34,247 nt of DNA from Planctomycetota bacterium. Lineage in GTDB: Bacteria > Planctomycetota > Phycisphaerae > Phycisphaerales > Phycisphaeraceae. The stretch lies in assembly GCA_026386955.1 (NCBI GenBank), contig JAPLMQ010000183.1, positions 1 to 34,247 of the forward strand. The letters are read 5' to 3'. The notes beneath the pieces are model-generated. The model saw nothing but the letters and a program-made list of their open reading frames with translations. It was not told where the DNA came from and searched no databases. This document shows, piece by piece, positions 6,594-15,900 of the stretch. Positions within the stretch are counted from its first letter, which is position 1. Each line of letters opens with the position of its first letter. The position numbers were made by a program, and so were the translations under genes.

Positions 6594-9500
6594 TCACTTC
6601 ACGAAGCCCTGGGCGTAGAGGATGCGGAAGTCGTGCGGGAGGATGAAGACCGGGCCGAAGACCTGCTCGCCCTTTTCCTTGGTGGGGGCCATGTCGACCA
6701 GGCCGTTGGTCTCCAGGTCGAGCAGGACGTTGTTGGCCGCGGGGAGGCGCGCCGCGAGCTGGCCGACCTTCCAGTCGCCGTTCTCGGGCAGGCCCGCGAC
6801 GCTGAACGTGCCGGCCGTCTCGTTGGCGGTCTTGGCGTTGAGCCCGCCGAGGATGCGCTGGGGCTGGACCAGGTAGAGCGGCTCGCGCACGGGGACGCTC
6901 GACTCATTGAGCAGGACGATCATCGCCTTGTAGCCCTTGCGCCCGCCCTGCTCGAACGGCCGGCGGTAGACCGCGACGGAGACCTTGGCGGCGGGGTTGG
7001 CCTCGGCATTGGAGAAGCGGTCTGTGGGGGGCGGAATCGTGCCGTAGCGGATGATCTGCGTGTTGCGCCAATAGGGGAGGTACTCGGTCTCCTGGTCCTC
7101 GAAGTAGCCGAAATCCTGGAGAGCCTTGAGTATCCGGGTGGCGTGGTCGGGATTGAGGAAGCGGCCGTGCGGGCCGTCGGGGGTGACGCCGAAGTCGTTG
7201 ATGAGGGCGCGGCCGTAGAGCTGGCGCTCCATGCGGGGATCGTCGCCCGCGGGGAGCATGCCGACGTCGGCGACGACGCGGCAGACCAGCCCGGTGAAGT
7301 TGTGGGCCATGTAGCGCACGAGGGAGTTGGGGTAGGCGGTGATGGTGTCGATCTCGTAGGAGCGGTGGGCGGCGCCGCATTCCTCGACGAGCTGGGTGTC
7401 CCAGGCGGTGGACTCGTAGAGCGTCGCGGCGTTGCTCGCCCAGACGTAGTTGCGCTGCGGGACGTTGTTGGTCGCGGCGATGCGGCTGGTGCGCTTGAAG
7501 GTGTCGCGCATGTAGCCGGTGAGCTGCCCGGATTGCCAAGGCACCTCGTTCTTGCCGATGGTCTTGGGGTCGCGCATGTAGGCGTCGCCCTCGGCCAGGT
7601 TGTCGGAGCGGTAGACCGGCCAGGTCTCGTCCCACCAGTACCCCACGCGCCGCCCGATGCGGATGTGCTGCTCGATGTAGTAGACGGCCTTGTCCTCGAA
7701 GTTGCGGTCCATCAGCGGCCAGACGCCCTCGTTGCGGAGCCGGCCGTAGCGGTTCCAGGGCGGGGTGTCGTTGCGGAAAGTCGCGAGCTGGTCGTCGGGC
7801 ACGGACTTGGGCGCCCCCGTCGCCTCGCGGATGCGGGGCTTGAGGTAATCCTCCGCGAGGTTGATGCCCTCGATCCGGTAGTTCGCCGCCCAAATCGGGC
7901 CGCGGTAGAACCACGCCAGCTTGCGGAACTCCTTGGGCTTGGGCTTGGAGGGGTGGGTGAGGATGGTGAAGTCGACCGTCCGCTTCTCGCCGACCTGCGC
8001 CTTCATGTTCACGAACATCGAGCGCCATGTGACGTTGCCCGCCTTGTCGCGCTCGAGGCTCATCGTCGAGCCGTCGCGGTCGAAGATCATCGGCTTGTCG
8101 GAGTCGGAGTACCAGGTGAAGCCGCGGTCGCCGCTGCCGAAGAAGATGAACGGGACGAACTTGGAGTAGTAGAGCTCGGGGCGCTCGGACTTGCCGCTCT
8201 CCCAGACGACGCCCTCGCCGGCGGGGAGCGTGCATTCCCAGGCGTCGGGCCCCTGCATCCCGCCGTATTGCATCGTGGGGACGACCATGTCGACCTGCCC
8301 GGCGACGTCGGTGACCAGCTCGAAGCGGTCGATGCCCGCCGGGGCCGAGGCGCCGTAGGTCATCTTGGCGTGCATCGCGCCGTCGCAGTCGTACTGCGTG
8401 CGCAGGGCGACCTCGATGGGCCCGACCTTGAGCTGCGACTCGTACTCGATCTCGCTCTTCCAGGTGCGGACGGCCTTGGCGGGCTGGACGACCTGGGCCA
8501 CGACTCGCTGCCCGTTCACCACCGCCTCGAGGCGGATCGGGGCGCGGAGCTGCGGGCCGCGCCCGGCGGCGAGCAGGTCGGCGTCGGGCGTCTTGGCGCC
8601 CGCGGCGCGGAACTCCAGCGGCAGCTCGCGCACGTCGGGCTTGATCTCGATCTGCGCCGGCAGGCCCGAGGGGTCGATCGTGAACTTGTGCTTGAGCGTC
8701 TCAAACCCGTTGGCCGCGGGCTGGATCACCACGTAAGGCTCCCAGACCACGTCGTCGAGCCCCAGCTTGTTGTTCATCCACGGCTCGATCTTGTAGGTGA
8801 ACGGGTCGGGCGAGGTCTCCCCGACGATGCGCTTGTTCTCGTCGAAGAGCAGGACCGAGAGCCGGTACTTCTCGCCGTCGACGAGGCTGGGCAGTTCGAG
8901 CATGGCGCAGGCGAAGTCGCCGTTCATGGGCACGCGCTGCTCCGCGACGGTGCGCTCGTCCTTGTCGGCGGTGGTCACGAGCAACTTCACTTCCTTGGTC
9001 CGCTTGGCCTCCTCGCTAGCGCCGTGGATGCCGATGTCGACCACCGCCGCCAGCCGCTTGCGGTAGGGCGAGAAGTCGTAACGCAGGTCGAAGTCCTTCT
9101 TCGGGGGACGGAGCCTTTCGATGACATCGATCCGGCGGGCCTTGAACGTCAGCTTGCCCTCGGCGCCGCCCTCCATGGAGTGGAAGTCGATCAGCCGGGT
9201 GCGGAAGAGCGTCTTGCTCGGCTGCCCCGCGGCGCGGACGTCGAACCACAGGACGTTGCCCTCCTTGGAGATGCCCGGGAGCGCCTGGCGGAGGCGCAGC
9301 TTCTTGGTCTCGCCCGGGAGGAGCTCGACGAGCCCGTCCTTGAGCTCGGGGGCGTCGTAGCTGGAGTAGACCAGGCCCGCGGCGCTCTCGACGAAGAAGC
9401 CCAGGCGGATGGTCTCGGACTGGGTGTTGTGGCTCTTGAGCGTGACCTTGAGGTCGACGTTGTCCTCCATGATCGGGCCCAGGTCGTTGACCTGGAAGGT

Positions 9501-10328
9501 CGGGGCCTGCGAGTCGAAGGTCATCTTGAGCTTGGTGGTGTTCCAGATGTGCTTGTCGAAGGCGTTGAAGAAGTCGCCGTTGCCGCCGATGGAGCGGGTG
9601 AACCAGGCGCGGTAGGAGGTGCCGTCGGGCGGGGGGATGTTGACGACGGGGGTGCCGTCGGCGTTCTTGCCCGCGTAGTCGCCGTCCTTGAAGTTCTTGA
9701 GCGGGATCGCCATCTCAAGGACCCAGGTCTTATCGGTCACGCCGCAGCGGACGACCGCGCCCGACTGCCAGTTGCGCCCCCATCCGCCGGCGGGGGACCA
9801 GTGCATGTCGGAGATGGTGCCGATGGGGTTGACGAACCACTTGAAGAGGCCCTGCTGGAAGCCGCGCACGTTGTCGCCGGTGGGGCGGAACTCGAGCTCG
9901 ACGTGGTCGTCCCAGATCAGGCCGTAGAGCGGGTGGTGGTCGACGTCGGGGAAGCGCCCGCGGGCCCGCATCCACGACTTCTCGGGGTAGATCGGCGAGA
10001 CGTAGGCGACGTAGAGGTTCTCCTTGTCGTACGTCGTGTAGACCTGGAGCTGCGTCTGCGGGGGGGCGAGGTAGCGGAAGTCGGCGCTGCCGTAGTCGTA
10101 CCAGAAGCCCGAGAGCCCGGCCGCATCGTCCCACTCGCCTTCGGTGAACGTGCCGTCGATGGTCGGCGGCTTGGCGGTCATGGGGACGCGGACGATGGGC
10201 GTGTCGACCGTCGAGACCTCGCCGCTGGAGGAGGGCGACTCCACCGCGGAGGCGGGGAAGGCCGGCGCGAGCAGGGCGGCGGCGAAGGTCAGGGCGCGGG
10301 CGGCGATGAGCGTGAAACGCAGGGCCAT
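6594..10328 (-). CDS. Large secreted CBM9-like / DUF6067-type glycosidase-like protein
   Basis: This protein has 1244 residues, with a signal peptide (1-28, ending PASA). Residues of about 45-260 resemble a family-9 carbohydrate-binding (DOMON-like) domain: PTIDGTFTEGEWDDAA, then LYVAYV, then DDHVELEF. Long beta-sandwich regions follow. From about 800 onward an aromatic-rich segment (FWYRGPIWAANYR, GYWWDETWPVYRSDN, DTITAYPNSLVRYMAHNF) resembles the glycoside-hydrolase-like TIM-barrel region of DUF6067-type proteins. It probably binds and perhaps cleaves a polysaccharide outside the cytoplasm; activity and substrate are inference. The frame is open upstream, but that part is antisense-like sequence of the neighbouring gene, and the signal peptide fixes the ATG at 10328, which has GGAG upstream. 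Confidence 0.85.
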   Translation of the reverse strand: MALRFTLIAARALTFAAALLAPAFPASAVESPSSSGEVSTVDTPIVRVPMTAKPPTIDGTFTEGEWDDAAGLSGFWYDYGSADFRYLAPPQTQLQVYTTYDKENLYVAYVSPIYPEKSWMRARGRFPDVDHHPLYGLIWDDHVELEFRPTGDNVRGFQQGLFKWFVNPIGTISDMHWSPAGGWGRNWQSGAVVRCGVTDKTWVLEMAIPLKNFKDGDYAGKNADGTPVVNIPPPDGTSYRAWFTRSIGGNGDFFNAFDKHIWNTTKLKMTFDSQAPTFQVNDLGPIMEDNVDLKVTLKSHNTQSETIRLGFFVESAAGLVYSSYDAPELKDGLVELLPGETKKLRLRQALPGISKEGNVLWFDVRAAGQPSKTLFRTRLIDFHSMEGGAEGKLTFKARRIDVIERLRPPKKDFDLRYDFSPYRKRLAAVVDIGIHGASEEAKRTKEVKLLVTTADKDERTVAEQRVPMNGDFACAMLELPSLVDGEKYRLSVLLFDENKRIVGETSPDPFTYKIEPWMNNKLGLDDVVWEPYVVIQPAANGFETLKHKFTIDPSGLPAQIEIKPDVRELPLEFRAAGAKTPDADLLAAGRGPQLRAPIRLEAVVNGQRVVAQVVQPAKAVRTWKSEIEYESQLKVGPIEVALRTQYDCDGAMHAKMTYGASAPAGIDRFELVTDVAGQVDMVVPTMQYGGMQGPDAWECTLPAGEGVVWESGKSERPELYYSKFVPFIFFGSGDRGFTWYSDSDKPMIFDRDGSTMSLERDKAGNVTWRSMFVNMKAQVGEKRTVDFTILTHPSKPKPKEFRKLAWFYRGPIWAANYRIEGINLAEDYLKPRIREATGAPKSVPDDQLATFRNDTPPWNRYGRLRNEGVWPLMDRNFEDKAVYYIEQHIRIGRRVGYWWDETWPVYRSDNLAEGDAYMRDPKTIGKNEVPWQSGQLTGYMRDTFKRTSRIAATNNVPQRNYVWASNAATLYESTAWDTQLVEECGAAHRSYEIDTITAYPNSLVRYMAHNFTGLVCRVVADVGMLPAGDDPRMERQLYGRALINDFGVTPDGPHGRFLNPDHATRILKALQDFGYFEDQETEYLPYWRNTQIIRYGTIPPPTDRFSNAEANPAAKVSVAVYRRPFEQGGRKGYKAMIVLLNESSVPVREPLYLVQPQRILGGLNAKTANETAGTFSVAGLPENGDWKVGQLAARLPAANNVLLDLETNGLVDMAPTKEKGEQVFGPVFILPHDFRILYAQGFVK

Positions 10329-10417
10329 GCTTGGACTCCGGAGTCCCGCGCGGCGGGCGCGGGCGGACGATTGACGGTCAGGGAAAAAGATCGCGAGGCG
10401 ATCGGTGGCGGACAGGC

Positions 10418-11476
10418 TCACTTCTTGCCCAGGATGTACAAGCCTTCGAGGACCGAGCCGGCGACCAGCTTGCCGTCGGGCGTCTCCAGGAGGCAGCGGA
10501 TGGGCGTCGGACCCGCGAGGGAGACGACCCACGCCTTGCCGTCGAAGTAGCGCAGCCCGCCGACGCTCTGGCTGCTGATCCACATCTTGCCGTCGGAGGT
10601 CGGCTCGATCAGCGTGATCGGCCCCTCGTCCTTGAGGTCGTTGGTCCAGGCCTTGCCGTCGTAGCGCCAGAGGCCGGCCTTGTCGGTGGCGACCCAGACG
10701 GCCCCGGCCTTGTCCTGGCGGATCGAGAGGGCGTAGATCGACTGGTTGGCGAGGTGGTTCGTCCAGGCCTTGCCGTCGAAGACGGTCACGCCGCGCTGCC
10801 AGAGCCCGCACCAGACGCGCCCTGAGGAGTCCTGCGCCACGGTGGTGACGTTCTGGCTCTCGAGATGGCGCGTCGGGGCGGCGAGCCCCTTGGCGGGATC
10901 GAAGACCGCCAGCCCGTCGCCCTCGACGCTCACCCAGACCTTGCCGTCGGCGAGGCGGATGAGGTCGACCGCGTTCTTGCCCTTGAGCGCCGGCACGGGC
11001 TTCCAATCGGAGCCGTCGAAGTGCATCAGCGTGCTGGTCTCGGTCCCACGGTCCTTCGAGAGCGAGAGGCAGGTCTTGTCGTGGAAGGGGACGATGGGCG
11101 TGACGATCCCGCCCCTCATGAAGGGCGTGACCTTCTCGCCCTCGACCAGCGCGGCCCCGCCGCCGGTGCCGACCCAGTAGTGCGTCGCGTCGACGCGGAG
11201 CACGTCCCACGCCTCGCCCTTGACGGGCGTCTTTTCGATCTTGTCGCCTACGACGCGCCCGAGCCCGGCGAGCGTGCCGACCCAGTAGCCGCCGGCGGCG
11301 TCGTTCTTGAGGAACTGCGTCTCGTTGCCCGGGAGGCCCTCGGCGACGGTGACATGCTTCCAGTCGTCCGCGGCGGAGGCGGCGGAGGGGAGCAGCGCCA
11401 GGAGCGCCAAGGCGAACGCGGCTTTCGCGAGCGGATGGGTTTTGAGCAAGTGGGAGGTTCCTGGGGTGGCGTTCAT
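10418..11476 (-). CDS. Secreted beta-propeller (two-component-regulator-propeller-like) protein
   Basis: The 352-residue protein has a signal peptide (about 1-35, ending SAASA). It then carries repeated blades of about 40 residues with motifs such as GRVWCGLWQRGVTVFDGKAW, GAVWVATDKAGLWRYDGKAW and KMWISSQSVGGLRYFDGKAW. These resemble the Reg_prop blades found in the periplasmic sensor part of hybrid two-component systems. No histidine kinase, transmembrane or DNA-binding part follows, so it is a stand-alone propeller and probably binds a ligand or protein. The start was set at the ATG at 11476 (AAGAGG upstream, then signal peptide), not at the earlier in-frame start at 11524. The 89-bp gap to the CBM9-like gene suggests co-transcription. 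Confidence 0.85.
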   Translation of the reverse strand: MNATPGTSHLLKTHPLAKAAFALALLALLPSAASAADDWKHVTVAEGLPGNETQFLKNDAAGGYWVGTLAGLGRVVGDKIEKTPVKGEAWDVLRVDATHYWVGTGGGAALVEGEKVTPFMRGGIVTPIVPFHDKTCLSLSKDRGTETSTLMHFDGSDWKPVPALKGKNAVDLIRLADGKVWVSVEGDGLAVFDPAKGLAAPTRHLESQNVTTVAQDSSGRVWCGLWQRGVTVFDGKAWTNHLANQSIYALSIRQDKAGAVWVATDKAGLWRYDGKAWTNDLKDEGPITLIEPTSDGKMWISSQSVGGLRYFDGKAWVVSLAGPTPIRCLLETPDGKLVAGSVLEGLYILGKK

Positions 11477-11608
11477 CGACGGGGCCTCTTGGAACAATGG
11501 AGGATCGTGTGGGCTTCGCGCCAAGGCCTTCAGGGCGGCGTCATCCTACAACGCTTTTGCCCTGATTAGGGGCGGCCGAAAGGCTGATTTCGTGCATCGC
11601 CGGGCCGG

Positions 11609-12892
11609 TCATCGAGACCCGCCGAAGAGCTCCGCCTGGCGCTGGTACATGGGGAGGAATTGGTTGTCCATGCCCAGCATCAGCAGCGCCATCGCGGTGG
11701 CGTAGGCGGGGCTGGTCGCCCGCGCCTCCAGTTCGCCGTCGGGCGGGAAGGGCCAATGCCCGTCGCCCGATTGGTGCTCGATCAGGATACGCTGCACGGC
11801 TGGCCCATAGCTGCCCCACGGCGCGGGCCCGAGCTGGAAGAAGCCCTGCACGAGGTAGAAGTTCACCGAGTAATAGAAGCCCTTGTACTGTTGCCCGCCC
11901 CACGCGGGCGGGAACCGGCGGAGATAGTTCACGGCGCGGGGCAGGCGCGGGTCGGCGGGGCGCTCGAAGAGCGTCTTGACCGCGATGGCGACGCCGGTGA
12001 CGCCCGGCTCGGGGTCCTTGGTGATGCCCGGGCGGTAGAGGAAGCCGACGGAGTCGCCCGATTCCTGACAGGCGCTGTTGAAGTAGCGCAGCGCGGAGTC
12101 GATCACCTCCTGGTCGACCTCGTAGCCGCATTGCCGGGCGGCGAGCAGCGCGAGGAGCTGCCAAGAGCTGACGGACAAATCGCTCTCGTCGGTGGAGGGG
12201 GAGTAGCGCCACCCGCCTTGCTCGCTGGGCTGCTTGCGCACGCGCTGAGATTGGACGATCACGTCGATCGCCCGCTTGCACCACTGCGAGAGCTCGACCT
12301 CGCGCTGCGGCTCGCGCGAGAGCCCGAGGTAGGAGACGCCGAAGAGGGTGCAGATGGCGTGGACGTACATCGAATTCCCGCGCTCGCCGAGGTAGCCGTC
12401 GGGCGTCATGCTCTGGCGGACGTGGGCCATCGCGCGTTCGACGGCCTGGCCGTACGGACCGGGCTCGTGCGGGAGGTGGCCGTGGGCGAGGAACGCGAGG
12501 CCGGCGAGGCTGGCGGCGGCGGTGGGGTAGTTCCCTCCCTCCCAACCGCCGGCGTCGGGCCCGCTGCGGACCTGCTGGGCGACGAGCCAATCGAGCCCGC
12601 CCGAGACGGAGGCGCGGAGCTTGTCGGGATCGACCGGCTCGGGTGTCGGAGTAGCGATCGGAGCGGGGGCGGTGGTGGCCGAAGGTTGGCTGGCCGCGGC
12701 GGCGGCACGGGCGCGGGCCCGCGCGACGGCGGGGTCGATTCCCGTGTCGGCGGGGGCGGTGGCTTGGCCACGGGCTGGGACGAGTGACGTGAGACAGATG
12801 AGCAGCGCGGCGAGGCACGCGGTCCACGCACCGCGCGGGCGATGCGGCGGTCGCGGTGAGGGCGTGCGAGGGTGGGGGCGTGGGTCGGTCAT
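11609..12892 (-). CDS. Secreted prenyltransferase/squalene-cyclase-like alpha-toroid repeat protein
   Basis: This 427-residue protein starts with a basic, Pro/Arg-rich N-terminus and a hydrophobic signal sequence (about 22-41, cleavage near PARG/QA). An Ala/Pro linker follows. The rest has repeats typical of the squalene-hopene-cyclase/prenyltransferase toroid fold, such as GGLDWLVAQQ, QGGWRYSPSTDESDLSVSSW and AVQRILIEHQSGDGHWPFPP. The catalytic aspartate motif of cyclases (DXDDTA) is not visible, so it is probably a scaffold or binding protein and not a terpene enzyme. This type is very common in Planctomycetota. It is the last gene of the moxR operon, 27 bp after the giant membrane protein gene. 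I chose the ATG at 12892; an in-frame TTG at 12916 is an alternative. Confidence 0.85.
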   Translation of the reverse strand: MTDPRPHPRTPSPRPPHRPRGAWTACLAALLICLTSLVPARGQATAPADTGIDPAVARARARAAAAASQPSATTAPAPIATPTPEPVDPDKLRASVSGGLDWLVAQQVRSGPDAGGWEGGNYPTAAASLAGLAFLAHGHLPHEPGPYGQAVERAMAHVRQSMTPDGYLGERGNSMYVHAICTLFGVSYLGLSREPQREVELSQWCKRAIDVIVQSQRVRKQPSEQGGWRYSPSTDESDLSVSSWQLLALLAARQCGYEVDQEVIDSALRYFNSACQESGDSVGFLYRPGITKDPEPGVTGVAIAVKTLFERPADPRLPRAVNYLRRFPPAWGGQQYKGFYYSVNFYLVQGFFQLGPAPWGSYGPAVQRILIEHQSGDGHWPFPPDGELEARATSPAYATAMALLMLGMDNQFLPMYQRQAELFGGSR

Positions 12893-12919
12893 GGCTGCGC
12901 GATCGCTTCGCTCCAAGGT

Positions 12920-15900
12920 TCAGTAACGGAGGTAATCACCCACCATGTCGAGATACGCCTTCGTCGGCTCCGAATATTCGATCAGCAGTTTTTGCTGCTG
13001 CTTGGCTTTCTGCAACTCGCCTCGGAGGAATTCGAGCAGTGGATCGGTCACCTTCCCGGCAGGCCGTTGGGTCGTCTGCGCGAGCCCGGCTCCGGCGAGT
13101 TCCGAGCGCTGCAGACGGTAGAGCAACGCGGCCCAGGCGTAGGCCTCGCCGACGCTGTCGGCGGGCGATGTTGGAGTCGTCGCGCCGGCCGCAGGCAGCA
13201 GCCCCGCGAGGGCCTGCCCTTGCGCGAACCGGCTCAACGCGAGGAGGCGCTGTCGGACGGCTTGGGCCTCGTAGCCATTACGCTCGGCCCACGCCCGCAC
13301 GGGGCCGCCTTGGTATTCGAGCCCTTCCTCCGAGGATTGCGCCCCCAGGGCACGGACCGCGCCCACGAGCGCGTCGAACTTCCGGCGGGCCTCGCCCAGC
13401 GCGAAGCGCAGTTTGCCCAAGGCCGTGGCGTCGCCGTCGGCGGGCACGGCGGGGAGGCGCTGCAACTCCGTCGCGGCGACGGCGAGCGGGGCGGTGATCG
13501 CGGGCGGGAGATTCGCGGCCCCGATCTGCTCGGCCAAGCCCCGGAACTCGTCCATCGCGGCGCGGGCGCGGGAGAGCGATGCCCCGGCGCGGACGGGGTC
13601 GGGCGACTTGTCTTCGACCGCGGCGAGGGCGTCGACGATGCCCTGTCGTGCCGCGACGACGGCGGGACCGCGCGAGGCGAGAAGGGACGCTGCCGCTCCG
13701 GGAAGCTGCGTGAGCGTGGCGGCGAGCCGGCCGGCCTCGGGCTTGCCGGTCGACTCGAGGGTGGCTCGGGCGAGGGCGGCCGAGCGGGCCAGCGTCGCGG
13801 CGGTGCGACCCCCGGCGCCGGCGCCCCCGGGCTGCGTGGCGGAGGCGGCGCCGAAGAGCTTGGGCGTGCCGGCGGCGAGGGCTTCCTGCAGGAGTTTCAA
13901 CCGGCCCGACTGCGACTTGACCTCGCCGAGCTGCTGCGCGGAGGCGTCGGCCGCGGTCGCCGCCCGCAGCGCGTCGAAGGCCGTCGATGTGCGCTGACGG
14001 AACCGCCCGTGGAGGTCGCGCAGGCCCAGCAGCAGGGCGTCGCGCGACGCGGGCACGTCGGGCGAGCCGGGGAGGACCAGCAGGCTCATCGAGAGCGTGT
14101 CGGCGGCGAGGTCGAGCGTCTGCGCCTGGTTGTCGAAAGCGCGGAGCGTGGCCCGCAGCTGGCGTGCGAGGTCGGCGGCTGAGGCGTCGTTGGCGATCGC
14201 CTTCTCCAGGGCCGTGAAGCTGGCCGAGGCCTCGGCGACCGCGGCGACGCAGGCTTGGGCCAGTTCAGGCGACCCCGCCTGCTTCAGCGCCGCGAACTCG
14301 GGCCGCGTGGAGGCGATCGCGGCGATCTCCTTCGCCGCCTCGCGGGCGTCCGCCGTCGCGGCTGCCATCTCGCGGCCAGCCGCCGCGGCCGCGGGTTGGC
14401 TCGCTGCGGAGTCGAGCGGGAGCCGCAGGACAGGGTCGAGCGCCGCGGCGATGGCGGCGGGCGACGTGGCGCGGGCGGCGGCGAACTCGCCGGCGATCAG
14501 CGCGATTTCGAGTTGGCGTTCGACATCGGAGAGGTTGGGCCAGCGGCGGGTCGTCTCGGTGAGCCAGGCGAGGACGAGCCGGTCGTGCACGGCCCGCTCG
14601 CGGTCGGCGGCGGCGGACCACGGGACATCGGTCCGCAGGATCGCGGCCGCGACTGCACGGCGCTGGGCTTCAAGCGCGGCCTGCTGGGCGGAGGCCGCGC
14701 CGCGGACGCGGGCCAGCGACTCCGCGAGGGCGAACCCCGTGAGACGGGGCGTGATCGGGGCGAACGGCTCTCGCTCCATCAGCCGACGGTCGGCGGCGAG
14801 CCACGCCGAGGCGGCGTCGAGCCACTGGCCGAGCGCGGCAGGGTCGGGCTTCGCCGCGTCGGCGGGGCCGGATGCCACCGTGCCCAGCGCGGTGGCGTAA
14901 AGCGACTCCACCTCGCGGCGGGCGGCGAGGTCGCGTTCGAGCAGCGTGGGTAGCGTGGGGCGGAGGAGCGCCAAGGCGTCGCCGAGCTTCTGGGCGATCT
15001 GCGCGGCCGAGGACTTCCGCCGGGCCATGCTCCCGCGCGTGATGAAGAAGCCGGTCTCGTTGATCTCCCCCACGAGGTCGGTCGCGGCCTTGGCGTTGAT
15101 GCCCGGCGTGGACCGCGAGAGCTCTAGGAACGAGGCCCCGAGGTCCTGCAGCGCGGCGAGGACCAGCGAGGTGCGGCGGTTCAGCCGGTCGATCTCCTCG
15201 GCCGGGGGCGACTCCTTCTCCTGCAGGTCGGCCAAGACGCCGCGGAGCCGGACCGACTCCTCGCGCATGCCCAGGAACCGCCAAAGCATGTTGCGGGCGT
15301 CGCGGTAGTTCGCCAGCGCGCGGATGGCTGCGGCGAGGCGCGGGCCTTGGGCCTTCACCAAGGCCGCCCGGCCTTCCGCCGAAAGGCCCATCGGCCCGGC
15401 GATGCGGGCGAAGACGGCGTGGATCTCCCGCACGTCGCGCTGGTCGCGCGGGTCGCGGGTGAGGTACTGCTCCGACTCGAGCAGGTCGATGATCGAGCGG
15501 GCGCTGGCGGCCTCGGCGAGCGTGACGCCCGCGGAGGCCGCGGTCTTCACCAAGGCGGCGTAAGCGTCGTTGTCGACCGCGGCGTAGCCGGATTCTGCGT
15601 CGGCGGCCTTGCCCGCGGCGAGCATGGCGTCGAGTGCTCCGGCGACCACGCGCAGGGCGGCGATCCGCCGCTGCTCGTCGGCCCCGCGGGTGAAGGGGAC
15701 GACATGGATCAACACGGGGCGCGAGAGGCTGTCCGACCCGCGCGTGTCGCGGGCGCGGACCTCGACCTGCAGCGTGTCGCCCGGGACGGCCCCGGTTTTC
15801 TCCAAGTCGAGCGCTGCCGCGAGCTCGAGCTTGCGCTGCCCGGGCGTCTCGATCGGCAGGACGATCTCGCGCGGCGTGGGCTCGCGCTTGGGGTCGGGGT

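Noticed and set aside
6387..10550. Long open frame of 1387 codons on the plus strand, antisense to the CBM9-like protein
   Set aside because: It is a shadow caused by high G+C codon use; its composition (Val, Asp, Gly, Arg, Leu) has no domain pattern, while the minus-strand frame has a signal peptide and domain-like sequence.
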